Shown here one piece after another: positions 29,885-41,341 of a stretch of 64,000 nt of DNA. The position numbers and the translations under genes are program-made. Position 1 is the first letter of the stretch, and every line of letters begins with the position of its first letter. This stretch comes from Candidatus Nitrotoga sp. LAW (GTDB lineage: Bacteria > Pseudomonadota > Gammaproteobacteria > Burkholderiales > Gallionellaceae). Where the stretch lies: contig QFXI01000028.1 of assembly GCA_003402315.1 (NCBI GenBank), forward strand, positions 1 through 64,000, given 5' to 3'. Under the pieces are notes generated by a model, which was given only the letters and a program-made list of their open reading frames with translations, had not been told where the DNA came from and ran no database searches.

Positions 29885-31885
29885 TTATGGTGCTGAATTT
29901 TGTAACGCAGCTTCCCTCTTGGGCGGAAAGAAAAAATCGCGGGGGTTGCTCACAAAGTGAGCCCCCAACATCAAAAACAATTCACCAACACGATTGAAGC
30001 GAACTTGACGCGCTTTCATTGCGACGTAAAGAGCCAAGCCGAAGCTCACCGCAAGATTGACTATCCCGATTAGCGCAATGCCCACCAGTGAAATCGCTAT
30101 TAGTTGCCAACTCACCATGAAATCAAGCGTAGCCAGCGCGAAAGCAAAGTTGGCCGATGCAAACGCGACGTGGCGCACATCAATGAAAGGAAGGCCGAGC
30201 ATGAAGCCTATCATCCCCATGCTACCGAGCATGATGCCGAACGTAAAATTACCCATTAACGCACCGAGATTGTTTCCGATATAAGCCGCGAAGCGGTCAA
30301 GCCGGTGTTCGCCTAACAATTTACGCAACCAGCGCAGTTGTTTTAAACGAGCTGGAATTCGAGTGTAAGCACACTTATTGTCGTAATAACCAGAGATCAA
30401 TCCTGCTAGAAAAAGACATACGCCGGCAATTGCAGCATGAACCAAGGCCAAGCTATAGAGGGGATTGATATCATCCAATGTATGCCAGGCTTTCTCCTCG
30501 GACATCACCGGCATACCGGCCATGTAGCCTAGCACTGCGATTAGCATGCCGGTTGGAATCGCGAGTATCACATTGCCAAGAATTGAAATCATCTGGGTGC
30601 GCCAAACAATAGCGATGAGTTGCACCACACCATCAAGCGGCGCCTTCTCTTTACTGTTCAGCGCAGCATTCTGATCAACCGTGGCCGCAATCGTCGCCGC
30701 GGTCATTGCTGGTTGCTTGGTGGCAACCGTAAAATGCATAACGTGTATCAGCATAAAGCCAAACGCATAATTCATGCTAAAGAAGAAAGCTTGGGCAAAA
30801 GGCGCTAACATCATCCTGCTAAGCCCGATCTTGATCAGCGCCATGAATCCGATTATAAAACCCGCTCCCATGGATGAGCGCAACATATTGAAATACTCGC
30901 CCCGCGTCGCGGCAGCATAATGTTCACCAGTTTTCCCTGCATTCTCTGTTACCTGCAAAGCCACCAGATCGGTGACGCGAGTAAATACGTCACGCACGCT
31001 GTACTTGCGATTCTCCTCACGCACTAATTCACGTAGCAAAGCCAAACTACGCATCGTGGTATCGTTCGGGTCAAGCAATACCAGCAAAGTTTCCAGCCGC
31101 TTGATCATCTGATGCACGCGCTGCAAGTGGTATGTAAGGCTGATGCTCGCACCATTTTGCTCAGATTGCTTGCGCACCTTTACAAGCACATCTTCGCATT
31201 GCTGCAGCAATACGGGGATATGCGTATCGTCAGGCAAAGCGGGGGCTCCCCTGAGATGTGCATGGTAAGCCCGATAATATTCGCAGACCTCGACGTTCTG
31301 CGCCAAGAAAGGGGATTCGAACCGTTCGATTTCAGGATAATGACGCACCAGTTCATGCTCAAGCCCCGTGGACGCAATGCGGTAGGACAGCATCTGGACT
31401 GCGTCGAGCATTTCCTCTTGAATTTTTGCCCATCCGGGATGAGATGGCTCAGCATCAAAATCGATGCATTTCAATAATTCAATCCATACTTTATCAGGGA
31501 TCTGATTGACCCATAGATAATCGGTATGCATATGGAACACAAGCCCGAACATATCCTTCAGATAATCATCGCGTGTTTCCTCTGGTAATAAACGAAAAAT
31601 AAAACGATTCCAGACTGTAGTAAAAAAACCTTCGTTAGATAATATGCCGATATCGGCATAGAGATGGCTGTGGCGGCGCTTCTCAAATAGCGCCAACACA
31701 TAACTGCGCAGCGCCGCAGCATATTCAGGGTGTATCTTCAGTAAGGTGATCAAAGCGCGCAAATGGGTCGTAGCTACTTCACCGGCATTAGGATCCTTTG
31801 GCCGAATGCTGTCGACCAGTGCGATCAATAGGGCTGGATCAGTCTCCAGGGGAGTTGCAAGGATATTTTTAAGTACAGATTCCAT
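29885..31885 (-). CDS. Gcr-type 'site-specific recombinase' family membrane protein
   Basis: The 666-residue protein belongs to the family annotated as site-specific recombinase (COG4389, first linked to gonococcal pilin variation). The first half is soluble and helical (VREENRKYSVRDVFTRVTDL near residue 300), the second half has about seven membrane segments (from about residue 345, FIIGFMALIKIGLSRMML, to LAVSFGLALYVAM). No tyrosine or serine recombinase active site is seen, so the historical name is doubtful. The ATG at 31885 is used; a TTG three codons upstream is possible. It stands alone between mobile-element debris on both sides. Confidence 0.8.
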   Translation of the reverse strand: MESVLKNILATPLETDPALLIALVDSIRPKDPNAGEVATTHLRALITLLKIHPEYAAALRSYVLALFEKRRHSHLYADIGILSNEGFFTTVWNRFIFRLLPEETRDDYLKDMFGLVFHMHTDYLWVNQIPDKVWIELLKCIDFDAEPSHPGWAKIQEEMLDAVQMLSYRIASTGLEHELVRHYPEIERFESPFLAQNVEVCEYYRAYHAHLRGAPALPDDTHIPVLLQQCEDVLVKVRKQSEQNGASISLTYHLQRVHQMIKRLETLLVLLDPNDTTMRSLALLRELVREENRKYSVRDVFTRVTDLVALQVTENAGKTGEHYAAATRGEYFNMLRSSMGAGFIIGFMALIKIGLSRMMLAPFAQAFFFSMNYAFGFMLIHVMHFTVATKQPAMTAATIAATVDQNAALNSKEKAPLDGVVQLIAIVWRTQMISILGNVILAIPTGMLIAVLGYMAGMPVMSEEKAWHTLDDINPLYSLALVHAAIAGVCLFLAGLISGYYDNKCAYTRIPARLKQLRWLRKLLGEHRLDRFAAYIGNNLGALMGNFTFGIMLGSMGMIGFMLGLPFIDVRHVAFASANFAFALATLDFMVSWQLIAISLVGIALIGIVNLAVSFGLALYVAMKARQVRFNRVGELFLMLGAHFVSNPRDFFFPPKREAALQNSAP

Positions 31886-32332
31886 TTGTTTCAATCCAGG
31901 TAAAGGTAGGTAGATTGGTGAGCAAGGCTTTATATTTCTTGGCTAAACATATTCATACCCCATTTATTTGTGATGTCTTAAGCACAGGAGCGCACGCCGC
32001 GTTTGGACTGATATATTGATGCAGTCCGCCGAATCATGTTTGGGCTACAACCAACACAACAAGTACGATAGTGGCCAAAATATCGCATTGATTCCACAAG
32101 AATGCTCTCGATTGAAGGTTAGAAGGTCAAATGATGAGCAGGTGCGCAGCTATATTGAATAAGTGCAGGCTCATCAAATAAATTTATTTCTTAAACCAAT
32201 TTACTGCACAACTGTTACTACCAGACAATATGTTACGGTCTAGCGATTGGCTGGACTCGTGTGAAGTGGCGTATTAGATTCATCTTAAATTCATTAAGGC
32301 TTAGAGTCGCGCCTTGATCCAACTGCGGTCTT
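31886..32332. other. 447-base stretch without a recognised gene
   Basis: No gene is recognised. It separates the Gcr-type gene from an IS200-type fragment and may be the eroded left part of that element. Confidence 0.4.
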
Positions 32333-32645
32333 ATGTGGCGCAGGTTCCTGCACTTTCTAAATCAGCCGTCCGCAATCACTGTCCAGACCCGGTTCGGGTT
32401 AGTAAGGGAAGATGGAGGTCGAGTGAGGAATTTCATTGGAAAGGCATTCTGGGCAAGAGGCTACTTCGTATCGACAGTAGGATTAGATGAAGCAATGGTT
32501 AGAGCGCACATTCGAAATCAAGAAGCAGAGGATGAACGATACGATCAGATGAAACTGGACGTATCGCCGCCTTGGGCGGCTCACGGTTTTATCGGTTCCT
32601 TTGGGGTTCTTCTAATAAGCCTCCAGCTTTCCAGGGGGCACTTAA
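32333..32645 (+). pseudogene. IS200/IS605-type transposase fragment and right end
   Basis: The plus-strand frame contains KAFWARGYFVSTVGLDEAMV and IRNQEAEDERYDQM, the C-terminal part of Y1 transposases of the IS200 group, including the conserved W-A-R-G-Y-F. The HUH catalytic part upstream is lost. Beyond the frame, ccgccttgggcgg (about 32569-32581) and cctccagctttccaggggg (about 32621-32639) resemble the imperfect hairpins found at the right end of such elements. It abuts yajQ, whose stop lies at 32664. Confidence 0.7.
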
Positions 32646-32663
32646 CTTCACAATAATATTTTT

Positions 32664-33152
32664 TCAGTCGCGAAAGTTTTGGTATTGCAGCGGAAAGTCA
32701 GTGATGGATGTGCGTATCAACTGGATGGCAGCTTGTAGGTCGTCACGCTTACTGCCAGTTATCCGCACCGTGTCACCTTGTATGCTGGCTTGTACTTTCA
32801 TTTTACTGTCCTTGACGAATTTGACGATTTTTTTCGCCAGTTCGATTTCCACCCCCACTTTGACGGTACAGGAACGTTTAACCTTGTTGCCGCTAACCTT
32901 ATCAATTTTATCGTTAATTTCCAAGCATTTGATGTCCACGCCTCGCTTGGTAAGTTTAGCATTAAGAATATCTTGCACCTGGTTCAGCTGAAATTCATTA
33001 TCAGCATGTACGGTGAGTACTAACTCTGCCTGCTCCACGCGTGCGTCTGAACCCTTGAAATCAAAGCGGGTGCTAACTTCTTTGTTGGTCTGTTCGACTG
33101 CATTTTTAACTTCCGTCTTATCTACTTCGGATACGATGTCGAATGATGGCAT
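32664..33152 (-). CDS. yajQ: YajQ family nucleotide-binding protein
   Basis: The 162-residue protein matches the YajQ/DUF520 family along its length ([30 protein letters not shown], and the C-terminal [11 protein letters not shown]). Members bind nucleotides, and the Xanthomonas homologue binds cyclic di-GMP and acts with a transcription factor. The role in this organism is unknown. The gene stands 87 bases downstream of ppnP on the same strand. Confidence 0.93.
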   Translation of the reverse strand: MPSFDIVSEVDKTEVKNAVEQTNKEVSTRFDFKGSDARVEQAELVLTVHADNEFQLNQVQDILNAKLTKRGVDIKCLEINDKIDKVSGNKVKRSCTVKVGVEIELAKKIVKFVKDSKMKVQASIQGDTVRITGSKRDDLQAAIQLIRTSITDFPLQYQNFRD

Positions 33153-33239
33153 TGTGGTTTTCCTTAAATTATCTCGTAACCTTCTTTTTCAGACGGAGGA
33201 AATGCTTTATGAGGGGAGGCTACAAGTGGATTTGATTCA

Positions 33240-33554
33240 TTAACCAAAACTGCAAACGTAATTGACTGTATCTTGCGCATGTATTTCAAAGCTGCTGTTA
33301 GCGGCCACATTGAACTGCATGCCGGCAGTGTAGGTTTTAGCAGCGGCGTCGCCTGCTATTTTAACTTGGCAGGTGCCACTGGTAATTTCCATTAGTTCCG
33401 GGGCATCAACGTTAAAGGTGAGCTGGCTGCCAGGCATTATCACACCGACGGTCTTGCGTGTCCCATCCGGGAACAGGACGGAGTGTGACACGCACTTACC
33501 GTCGAAGAACACATTGGCTTTTTTAACGACGCTAACGTTATCAAATTGGGACAT
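33240..33554 (-). CDS. ppnP: Pyrimidine/purine nucleoside phosphorylase PpnP
   Basis: The 104-residue protein is a small cupin of the YaiE/DUF1255 family ([58 protein letters not shown]). PpnP splits several nucleosides with phosphate to the base and ribose-1-phosphate. It would serve nucleoside salvage. It lies between argG and yajQ on the minus strand. Confidence 0.92.
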   Translation of the reverse strand: MSQFDNVSVVKKANVFFDGKCVSHSVLFPDGTRKTVGVIMPGSQLTFNVDAPELMEITSGTCQVKIAGDAAAKTYTAGMQFNVAANSSFEIHAQDTVNYVCSFG

Positions 33555-33637
33555 GGATACTCCTGATTGGGAATTATTTAATTTAATTGATTCAAATTTT
33601 TATTAAAATATAAAACGTTTCGAGCAGGTATTAACTA

Positions 33638-34855
33638 CTACCCTAGCTTGGCCGCAATGCGCATTCTAAGAGCGTTCAGCTTGATAAATCCGGCGGCGTC
33701 TTTCTGGTCGTAGGCGCCCTTATCATCCTCGAAAGTAGCGATGTTCGGGTCAAACAGCGAATCGGTTTTGGAATCTCGTCCCACCACGATGACATTGCCC
33801 TTGTATAGTTTGATGCGCACCCAGCCGTTAACTTTTTGCTGCGTGTGGTCTATCAGTGTTTGCAGTGAGCGGCGTTCTGGACTCCACCAATAGCCGTTAT
33901 AAATCATGCTGGCATAGCGCGGCATCAAATCATCTTTCAGGTGCGCAACTTCGCGGTCCAGCGTGATGGATTCTATTGCGCGATGTGCCTTGAGCATGAT
34001 GGTTCCGCCGGGGGTTTCATAACAGCCGCGTGATTTCATGCCGACGTAGCGGTTTTCTACCAGATCAAGGCGGCCAATGCCGTGTTTGCCACCCAATTTA
34101 TTAAGTTTGGTGAGTATCTGGGCCGGGCTCATGTGCGATCCGTTGAGGCTGACAATGTCGCCGCGCTCGAATTCAAGATCAATATATTCAGCGGCATCGG
34201 GCGCTTGTTCCGGTGATACTGTCCAGCGCCACATGCTTTCTTCTGCTTCGGCGGCGGGGTTTTCCAGATGGCGGCCTTCAAAGCTAATGTGCAGCAGGTT
34301 CGCATCCATCGAATAAGGCGATCCGCCCTGCTTGTGCTTCATATCTACGGGGATGCTGTGCTTTTCAGCGTATGCCATTAGTTTTTCGCGCGAGAGTAAA
34401 TCCCACTCGCGCCACGGCGCAATTACCTTGATGCTCGGGTTAAGCGCGTAATAGCCTAGCTCAAAACGCACCTGATCATTGCCCTTGCCGGTGGCGCCGT
34501 GCGACACCGCTTCCGCGCCAGTTTGCCTGGCGATCTCAATTTGGCGCTTGGCGATTAGCGGCCGCGCGATCGATGTGCCGAGCAGATATTCTCCTTCATA
34601 CACGGTGTTGGCACGGAACATTGGGAATACAAAATCGCGTACGAATTCGTCGCGTAGATCGTCAATGAAAATATTTTCTGGCTTGATGCCGAACTGCAAG
34701 GCTTTTTTGCGTGCGGGTTCGAGTTCTTCACCTTGGCCAATGTCGGCAGTGAAAGTTACGACTTCGCACTGATAGGTATCCTGTAACCATTTCAGGATTA
34801 CTGAGGTATCCAGCCCGCCAGAGTAGGCGAGGACGACTTTTTTGATTTCACTCAT
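33638..34855 (-). CDS. argG: Argininosuccinate synthase
   Basis: ArgG joins citrulline and aspartate with ATP to argininosuccinate, the penultimate step of arginine synthesis. The 405-residue protein starts [20 protein letters not shown] with the ATP-pyrophosphatase P-loop, and has [20 protein letters not shown] and [12 protein letters not shown] as family motifs. It follows argF on the same strand by 69 bases, a gap that holds a strong hairpin, so its level may be set separately from argD-argF. Confidence 0.97.
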   Translation of the reverse strand: MSEIKKVVLAYSGGLDTSVILKWLQDTYQCEVVTFTADIGQGEELEPARKKALQFGIKPENIFIDDLRDEFVRDFVFPMFRANTVYEGEYLLGTSIARPLIAKRQIEIARQTGAEAVSHGATGKGNDQVRFELGYYALNPSIKVIAPWREWDLLSREKLMAYAEKHSIPVDMKHKQGGSPYSMDANLLHISFEGRHLENPAAEAEESMWRWTVSPEQAPDAAEYIDLEFERGDIVSLNGSHMSPAQILTKLNKLGGKHGIGRLDLVENRYVGMKSRGCYETPGGTIMLKAHRAIESITLDREVAHLKDDLMPRYASMIYNGYWWSPERRSLQTLIDHTQQKVNGWVRIKLYKGNVIVVGRDSKTDSLFDPNIATFEDDKGAYDQKDAAGFIKLNALRMRIAAKLG

Positions 34856-34893
34856 TTCGTTTTTCTCTATTTAATAAATCCCTGATGAAAATA

Positions 34894-34911
34894 GGGTGCG
34901 CAAGCGCACCC
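34894..34911 (-). promoter_or_regulatory. Hairpin between argF and argG
   Basis: Bases gggtgcgc and gcgcaccc form an 8-pair stem with almost no loop. On the minus strand it is followed by tattttcatc, a weak T-run, so it could be a partial terminator or an RNA stability stem between argF and argG. On the plus strand it is followed by agcattttt. Confidence 0.45.
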
Positions 34912-34924
34912 AGCATTTTTGCTG

Positions 34925-35845
34925 TTAGGTATTCACATTACCTAATAGCAGATATTCCATCAGTGCTTTTTGTACATGTAATCTATTCTCTGCTTCATCC
35001 CATACTGCGCTTTGCGGGCCGTCAATAACAGCGGCGTCCACTTCCTCTCCGCGATGTGCCGGCAGGCAATGCATGAATAGCGCATCCGGTTTAGCGACGG
35101 ACATCATTTCTGCATCCACAATCCAGTCGGCAAACGCTTTGCGGCGTGCATCGTTCTCACGCTCAAAACCCATGCTGGTCCAGACATCGGTGGTAACCAG
35201 GTCGGCATTGCGCGCCGCGTCCATTGGGTCAGCAAATTCTTCATAGTGGTCTTCGCCGAATAGTCCGGCGCGCTCTGGCTCAACTTCATAGCCAGGTGGG
35301 GTGGAAACATGGACGTTGAAGTCAAACACCTCCGCTGCTTGTAACCAGGTATTGCATACGTTATTGGAATCACCGATCCATGCAATGGTTTTGCCCTGAA
35401 TGGAGCCACGCTGCTCGATATAGGTGTAGATATCCGCCAATATCTGACAAGGATGGTATTCATTGGTCAGGCCGTTAATCACCGGCACTCTCGAATTTGC
35501 GGCAAAGCGTTCGATAATTTCCTGTTCGAAAGTACGGATCATCACCAAGTCACTCATGCGGGAGATAACTTGTGCCGCGTCTTCTACCGGCTCGCCGCGC
35601 CCCAATTGCGAATCGCGCGTATTGAGGTAAATGGCATTGCCGCCAAGTTGTTGCATGCCGGCCTCAAAAGATAGGCGCGTACGCGTGGAGCTTTTCTCAA
35701 AGATCATCACTAAAGTGCGGTCCACTAGTGGATGATAGGGTTGGTAGGTTTTAAAGCGCTGCTTGATGATGTGCGCGCGGGCGAACATGTGTTCGAACTC
35801 TGCACGGGTAAAGTCTTTGAATTGTAAAAAATGTTTAATGTTCAC
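34925..35845 (-). CDS. argF: Ornithine carbamoyltransferase
   Basis: ArgF makes citrulline from ornithine and carbamoyl phosphate. The 306-residue protein has the carbamoyl-phosphate motif SSTRTRLSFE near residue 53 and the ornithine-site motif MHCLPAHRGEEV near residue 263. It starts two bases after the argD stop, so argD and argF form one unit. Confidence 0.97.
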   Translation of the reverse strand: MNIKHFLQFKDFTRAEFEHMFARAHIIKQRFKTYQPYHPLVDRTLVMIFEKSSTRTRLSFEAGMQQLGGNAIYLNTRDSQLGRGEPVEDAAQVISRMSDLVMIRTFEQEIIERFAANSRVPVINGLTNEYHPCQILADIYTYIEQRGSIQGKTIAWIGDSNNVCNTWLQAAEVFDFNVHVSTPPGYEVEPERAGLFGEDHYEEFADPMDAARNADLVTTDVWTSMGFERENDARRKAFADWIVDAEMMSVAKPDALFMHCLPAHRGEEVDAAVIDGPQSAVWDEAENRLHVQKALMEYLLLGNVNT

Positions 35846-35846
35846 G

Positions 35847-37025
35847 TTATGCGCCTTGCGCCAGGAAATTGGTAATCAGCGGGCATAGCTTATCCAGCAA
35901 TTGCAGCGCTTCTGCGGTAGTGAACACCATTGCGGGTAGCAGCCGGATAACGTTGTCAGCGGTGACGTTGATCAAGAGTCCTTGCGCCAAGGCTTGCTTA
36001 ACCAATTCCCCGCAGCTCCGGTCCAGTTCAATGCCGATAATCAGCCCTTGCCCCCGAATTTCCACCACGCCAGCCACTGTGGCCAAGCGTGTGCGTAAGC
36101 CCTGCTGTAGAAATTCGCCTACCGTGGCGGCGTTCGCTACCAGCTGGTCTTCTTCCATTATCGCCAGCGTGGTTAGCACAGCTACACATGCCAATGGGTT
36201 GCCGCCGAAAGTAGAGCCATGATTGCCCGGCTTAAAGGTTCCCGCAGCTTTGCCAGCGGCCAGGCAGGCGCCAACAGGAATGCCGGAGCCGATACCTTTG
36301 GCGAGTGTCATTACGTCCGGCAGAATGCCCGTATGCTGGTGGGCAAACCATTTGCCGGTACGGCCAATACCGCATTGCACTTCATCTAGCATTAACAGCC
36401 AGTTGTGCTGGTCACAGATTTTGCGCAGTTGCTCGAGATAATGGATATCCAAGGTACGGATTCCGCCTTCGCCTTGAATAGGTTCGATTAGTACCGCTAC
36501 AACATCGGGGTTATGTTCGGCGACCTGATGTATGGCATCCAGGTCATCATAAGGAACGCGCACAAAACCTTTCACCAGTGGTTCGAATCCCGCCTGTACT
36601 TTGCGGTTGCCGGTGGCGGACAGTGTAGCCAAAGTACGGCCATGAAACGCTTTCTCCATTACGATAATAGCTGGATTTTCAATGCCTTGTTGATGGCCAT
36701 ATAGACGTGCCAACTTGATCGCAGCTTCATTAGCCTCGCAGCCAGAATTGCACAAGAACACCTCTTGCATGTTGGCCAGCTCGCACAGCTTGTCGGCTAC
36801 CGCTTCCTGCTCGTTTATCTGATACAAGTTGGAAACGTGTATCAGTTTGCTGATTTGCTCCTTAAGCGCCGCAGTCAAGCGTGGATGGGCATGCCCCAGA
36901 GTGTTGACAGCAATGCCGGACAGCGCATCGAGATAGCGTTTGTCACTGCTGTCCCACAGCCAAACGCCTTCTCCGTGCGTGAAGGCGACTGGCAGGCGAG
37001 CATAGGTGTTCATCAAATGTGACAT
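35847..37025 (-). CDS. argD: Acetylornithine aminotransferase
   Basis: ArgD is a PLP enzyme that makes N-acetylornithine from the semialdehyde and may also act in lysine synthesis. The 392-residue protein has LLMLDEVQCGIGRTGKWFAH with the aspartate that holds the PLP ring, and the Schiff-base lysine in MTLAKGIGSGIPVGA near residue 240. The ATG at 37025 lacks a ribosome site and lies just beyond a strong hairpin; an ATG four codons later (37013) is an alternative. It is the first gene of the argD-argF-argG run. Confidence 0.95.
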   Translation of the reverse strand: MSHLMNTYARLPVAFTHGEGVWLWDSSDKRYLDALSGIAVNTLGHAHPRLTAALKEQISKLIHVSNLYQINEQEAVADKLCELANMQEVFLCNSGCEANEAAIKLARLYGHQQGIENPAIIVMEKAFHGRTLATLSATGNRKVQAGFEPLVKGFVRVPYDDLDAIHQVAEHNPDVVAVLIEPIQGEGGIRTLDIHYLEQLRKICDQHNWLLMLDEVQCGIGRTGKWFAHQHTGILPDVMTLAKGIGSGIPVGACLAAGKAAGTFKPGNHGSTFGGNPLACVAVLTTLAIMEEDQLVANAATVGEFLQQGLRTRLATVAGVVEIRGQGLIIGIELDRSCGELVKQALAQGLLINVTADNVIRLLPAMVFTTAEALQLLDKLCPLITNFLAQGA

Positions 37026-37035
37026 AGAATGACAG

Positions 37036-37053
37036 ACGGCGGCATGGCCGCCG
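37036..37053 (-). promoter_or_regulatory. Hairpin directly upstream of argD
   Basis: Bases acggcggc and gccgccgt form a perfect 8-pair GC-rich stem with a two-base loop about ten bases before the argD start. In the argD message this stem would sit where the ribosome binds. No T-run follows on either strand, so it is not a plain terminator. Confidence 0.45.
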
Positions 37054-37644
37054 TATTGGGTTCGGGAAAACGCGTATATTGAGCTAAATTACCCGGATTG
37101 CGCAAGGGGAAAATTTATTTTACATGCTAATAAACACATGATTGTTGATGCAACGCTGTAACCAAAATCGTTAATAAGGGTGAGCCATGCAAAGTTGGGA
37201 TTCCATTTTGTAAGCCACCATGAGAAAACATCTACGATCAAAAAGCCGAAGGGAATGGGCAATGGCTGAAATCTTCAACCATCTCGGGACGCCTACCGTA
37301 AAGCTGACAATAAATCCCATAAAAAATGGGGCTGATCCCGAATAAATGGATGTGCGACGATCTGGTCAATGTTTGAATGCTTGCGCCTTTGTTGATCTTG
37401 GCTACCTTTTTAACCTACCCTGTTTATTCTTATTTATTACCTTATTTATTCCTCCCACCAGGCCAAGCGTGAGTGAGAGGTTGGGCTTTATTTCATTCAG
37501 CTCAACCTCTCGCGCTACCACGCTATTGAAGCATATAATGCGATGTAGTAGACTTTTACTCTTACTTGGATCGAAATATCGGGTGGGTCATAGTGGCCCG
37601 GGAAAACCGGCTCCGAATACGATGCAGAAGAAAGGTGAGCAATC
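37054..37644. other. 591-base intergenic stretch with one REP copy
   Basis: No gene is seen. It holds the argD promoter on one side, a REP-like hairpin (37476-37511) and the leader of the small gene at 37645. Composition changes here from the arg genes to an accessory islet. Confidence 0.45.
37476..37511 (-). repeat. REP-like hairpin copy 2, extended stem
   Basis: Read on the minus strand it gives gttgagctgaatgaaataaa followed by gcccaac, three differences from copy 1. The stem is longer here: gagaggttgggct pairs with agctcaacctctc with one mismatch. The usual GTAG before the hairpin is changed to agag, so this copy has drifted or adapted. Confidence 0.6.
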
Positions 37645-37926
37645 ATGAGCAAGCGCTTCCGAAATTGGGCTGAGACCTGGATTGAGGATAACATCCTTCA
37701 TGGCGGTAATCCCGACATCGAGAATTACGATGTGCGGGCAAGACGGCTGATGGATGAAATGTACGCCGCGGCGGCTGCGGCCAACTTCTCAGACGTAGAG
37801 ACCGCGGAGGAGCGGAAGCACCTTGCACCCCTGGTTTTGGCGAAGGTCTCGGACGACACCGATTTCGACTATGATACATTTACGCTCAAGTATCTACTGG
37901 CGGCGGAGTTTGAAGACGGCGACTGA
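37645..37926 (+). CDS. Small acidic protein, possibly DUF768-like
   Basis: The 93-residue protein starts MSKRFRNWAETWIEDNIL behind a good aaggtga ribosome site and is rich in Asp, Glu and Ala (ARRLMDEMYAAAAAANF). The start and length resemble the DUF768 small proteins known from rhizobia, but I am not certain. Base composition is clearly more GC-rich than the neighbours. No signal peptide. It lies beside the REP copy and the HEPN-like gene and is probably acquired. Confidence 0.55.
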   Translation: MSKRFRNWAETWIEDNILHGGNPDIENYDVRARRLMDEMYAAAAAANFSDVETAEERKHLAPLVLAKVSDDTDFDYDTFTLKYLLAAEFEDGD

Positions 37927-38031
37927 GTCCCGCCCGTCCGACTTACTCACACCGGCTCACCAATGCATTCAGCTGCCCGCGTGGGCACAAAGACGTGTCC
38001 ACCCTACTTGACTGACCCCTTTTATTTGCTT

Positions 38032-39117
38032 TTAGACCGCTGCATCTGAAGATCTGAGTGCAACCGTTGCCTTATGCAATTTATCGACAACTAAGCAGAA
38101 GACTTTGGTTGCTTGCGTTGAAAGGGCTCGGTTGGCAAACACGGGTTCAGCGGGAGGGACGTCACTCTCATTGAGTATTCCAAGTAGCGGAGAAACGTGA
38201 ACAATTCGGTGGCGGTACCCAATGAATCGACGAAGCTCAGAAATTGAATTTGAGTCGATGCCAATGTTGCCAATTTTTATGCCGTATGTCGCGTTGAATG
38301 CACGCTTCAGACTGTCAAAGTCTTGGAAGTTGATCTTCACGTTATCCAAAACGGCGGCAAGAAAGCTCTGGTTAGTTTGAGCCGCTTTCGCTTTGAGATC
38401 TTCAAGCTGTCCTGACTGCCGAACTAGTTTGGAAGAAAAAGCATCGAATAAAGCATTTGCTTGTGGAGTTATCCCCTCTTTCTCAATCTCTATGAAACGC
38501 GAACTTGCATAGCTTTCTAGGCCGGCGACAAGCATGGCCAATGAAGAGTTAGTTTGAAGCATCTCGAATAAGAATCCTTGATCCGACCGCCCAGTCCAAA
38601 GTAGGTCGATGGCTTGGATTGTAATATTCCAAATCTCTATTGCGGTTGGAGCGAGAACGAGCGAGCCACCGCGTCGAACTCTAGTGCCCATGACTTGCAC
38701 GCCAGTGTCTCCAAGCTGGAATACAGAGCCATCATTCCCAATTCGAAATGAGACAGGTGATGGGGAGCCAGTTGCATGAAGTAAGCCTACATCAACCCCG
38801 TGAGGCCCGCAGTGAAAGTTTGTTTCCTCAGGGCTCCACGTGAAGGCAAGGAATGCTTTATCAAAGGAAGGCAATCCATTGAGATCAATTGCCGCAACAC
38901 GAGTTCCAGTGCCTGGCGATGAGTGGAAAAATCTGAGCACTCTCTCTTTGGTCCGATCAAGTCGGAAGTAGTGACCGCCAGAAGGTATCTCAAAAATGAT
39001 TCCTGCCTTTTGGTTATCTAAGAATGCATCCGACGATGAGTATACAAATTCAATCGTACCGATTGATCTGCAAATTGCGTCTACGATCTGTCGAAATATT
39101 ACAGGTGGTAGTGACAT
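38032..39117 (-). CDS. Uncharacterised protein with C-terminal HEPN-like motif
   Basis: The 361-residue protein is not assigned to a named family. The first half is beta-rich (GGHYFRLDRTKERVLRFF, then GNDGSVFQLGDTGVQVMG). The second half is helical and contains ELRRFIGYRHRIVHVSPLLG, where R302 and H307 form R-x4-H in a setting like HEPN and MAE_28990-type proteins. No signal peptide. The ATG at 39117 was preferred because the additional 17 residues from 39168 look non-coding, but no ribosome site decides. The gene lies alone between the small acidic gene and thiC, within the islet that parts argD from thiC. Confidence 0.6.
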   Translation of the reverse strand: MSLPPVIFRQIVDAICRSIGTIEFVYSSSDAFLDNQKAGIIFEIPSGGHYFRLDRTKERVLRFFHSSPGTGTRVAAIDLNGLPSFDKAFLAFTWSPEETNFHCGPHGVDVGLLHATGSPSPVSFRIGNDGSVFQLGDTGVQVMGTRVRRGGSLVLAPTAIEIWNITIQAIDLLWTGRSDQGFLFEMLQTNSSLAMLVAGLESYASSRFIEIEKEGITPQANALFDAFSSKLVRQSGQLEDLKAKAAQTNQSFLAAVLDNVKINFQDFDSLKRAFNATYGIKIGNIGIDSNSISELRRFIGYRHRIVHVSPLLGILNESDVPPAEPVFANRALSTQATKVFCLVVDKLHKATVALRSSDAAV

Positions 39118-39211
39118 TGAGTGCAGTCTAAAGTGAATAGACCCCTTAAAGAAAGCCGGTGAAAGCATCTGTAAGGTGCATGCTTGGCGCTGATTTCACC
39201 CGCGACAATAA

Positions 39212-41252
<2,041 letters not shown>

Positions 41253-41341
41253 AGCAAACAAATTACTGTAAATGAGGTGGGAAAGCAAGCATGTGCTATT
41301 CCGATATAAAAAGGGCGGTAAGTGGGGATGCCGTTAATAGT

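Noticed and set aside
36578-36600. gttcgaatcccgcc, resembling a tRNA T arm or att site
   Set aside because: It is inside the argD coding sequence and no other tRNA parts flank it.
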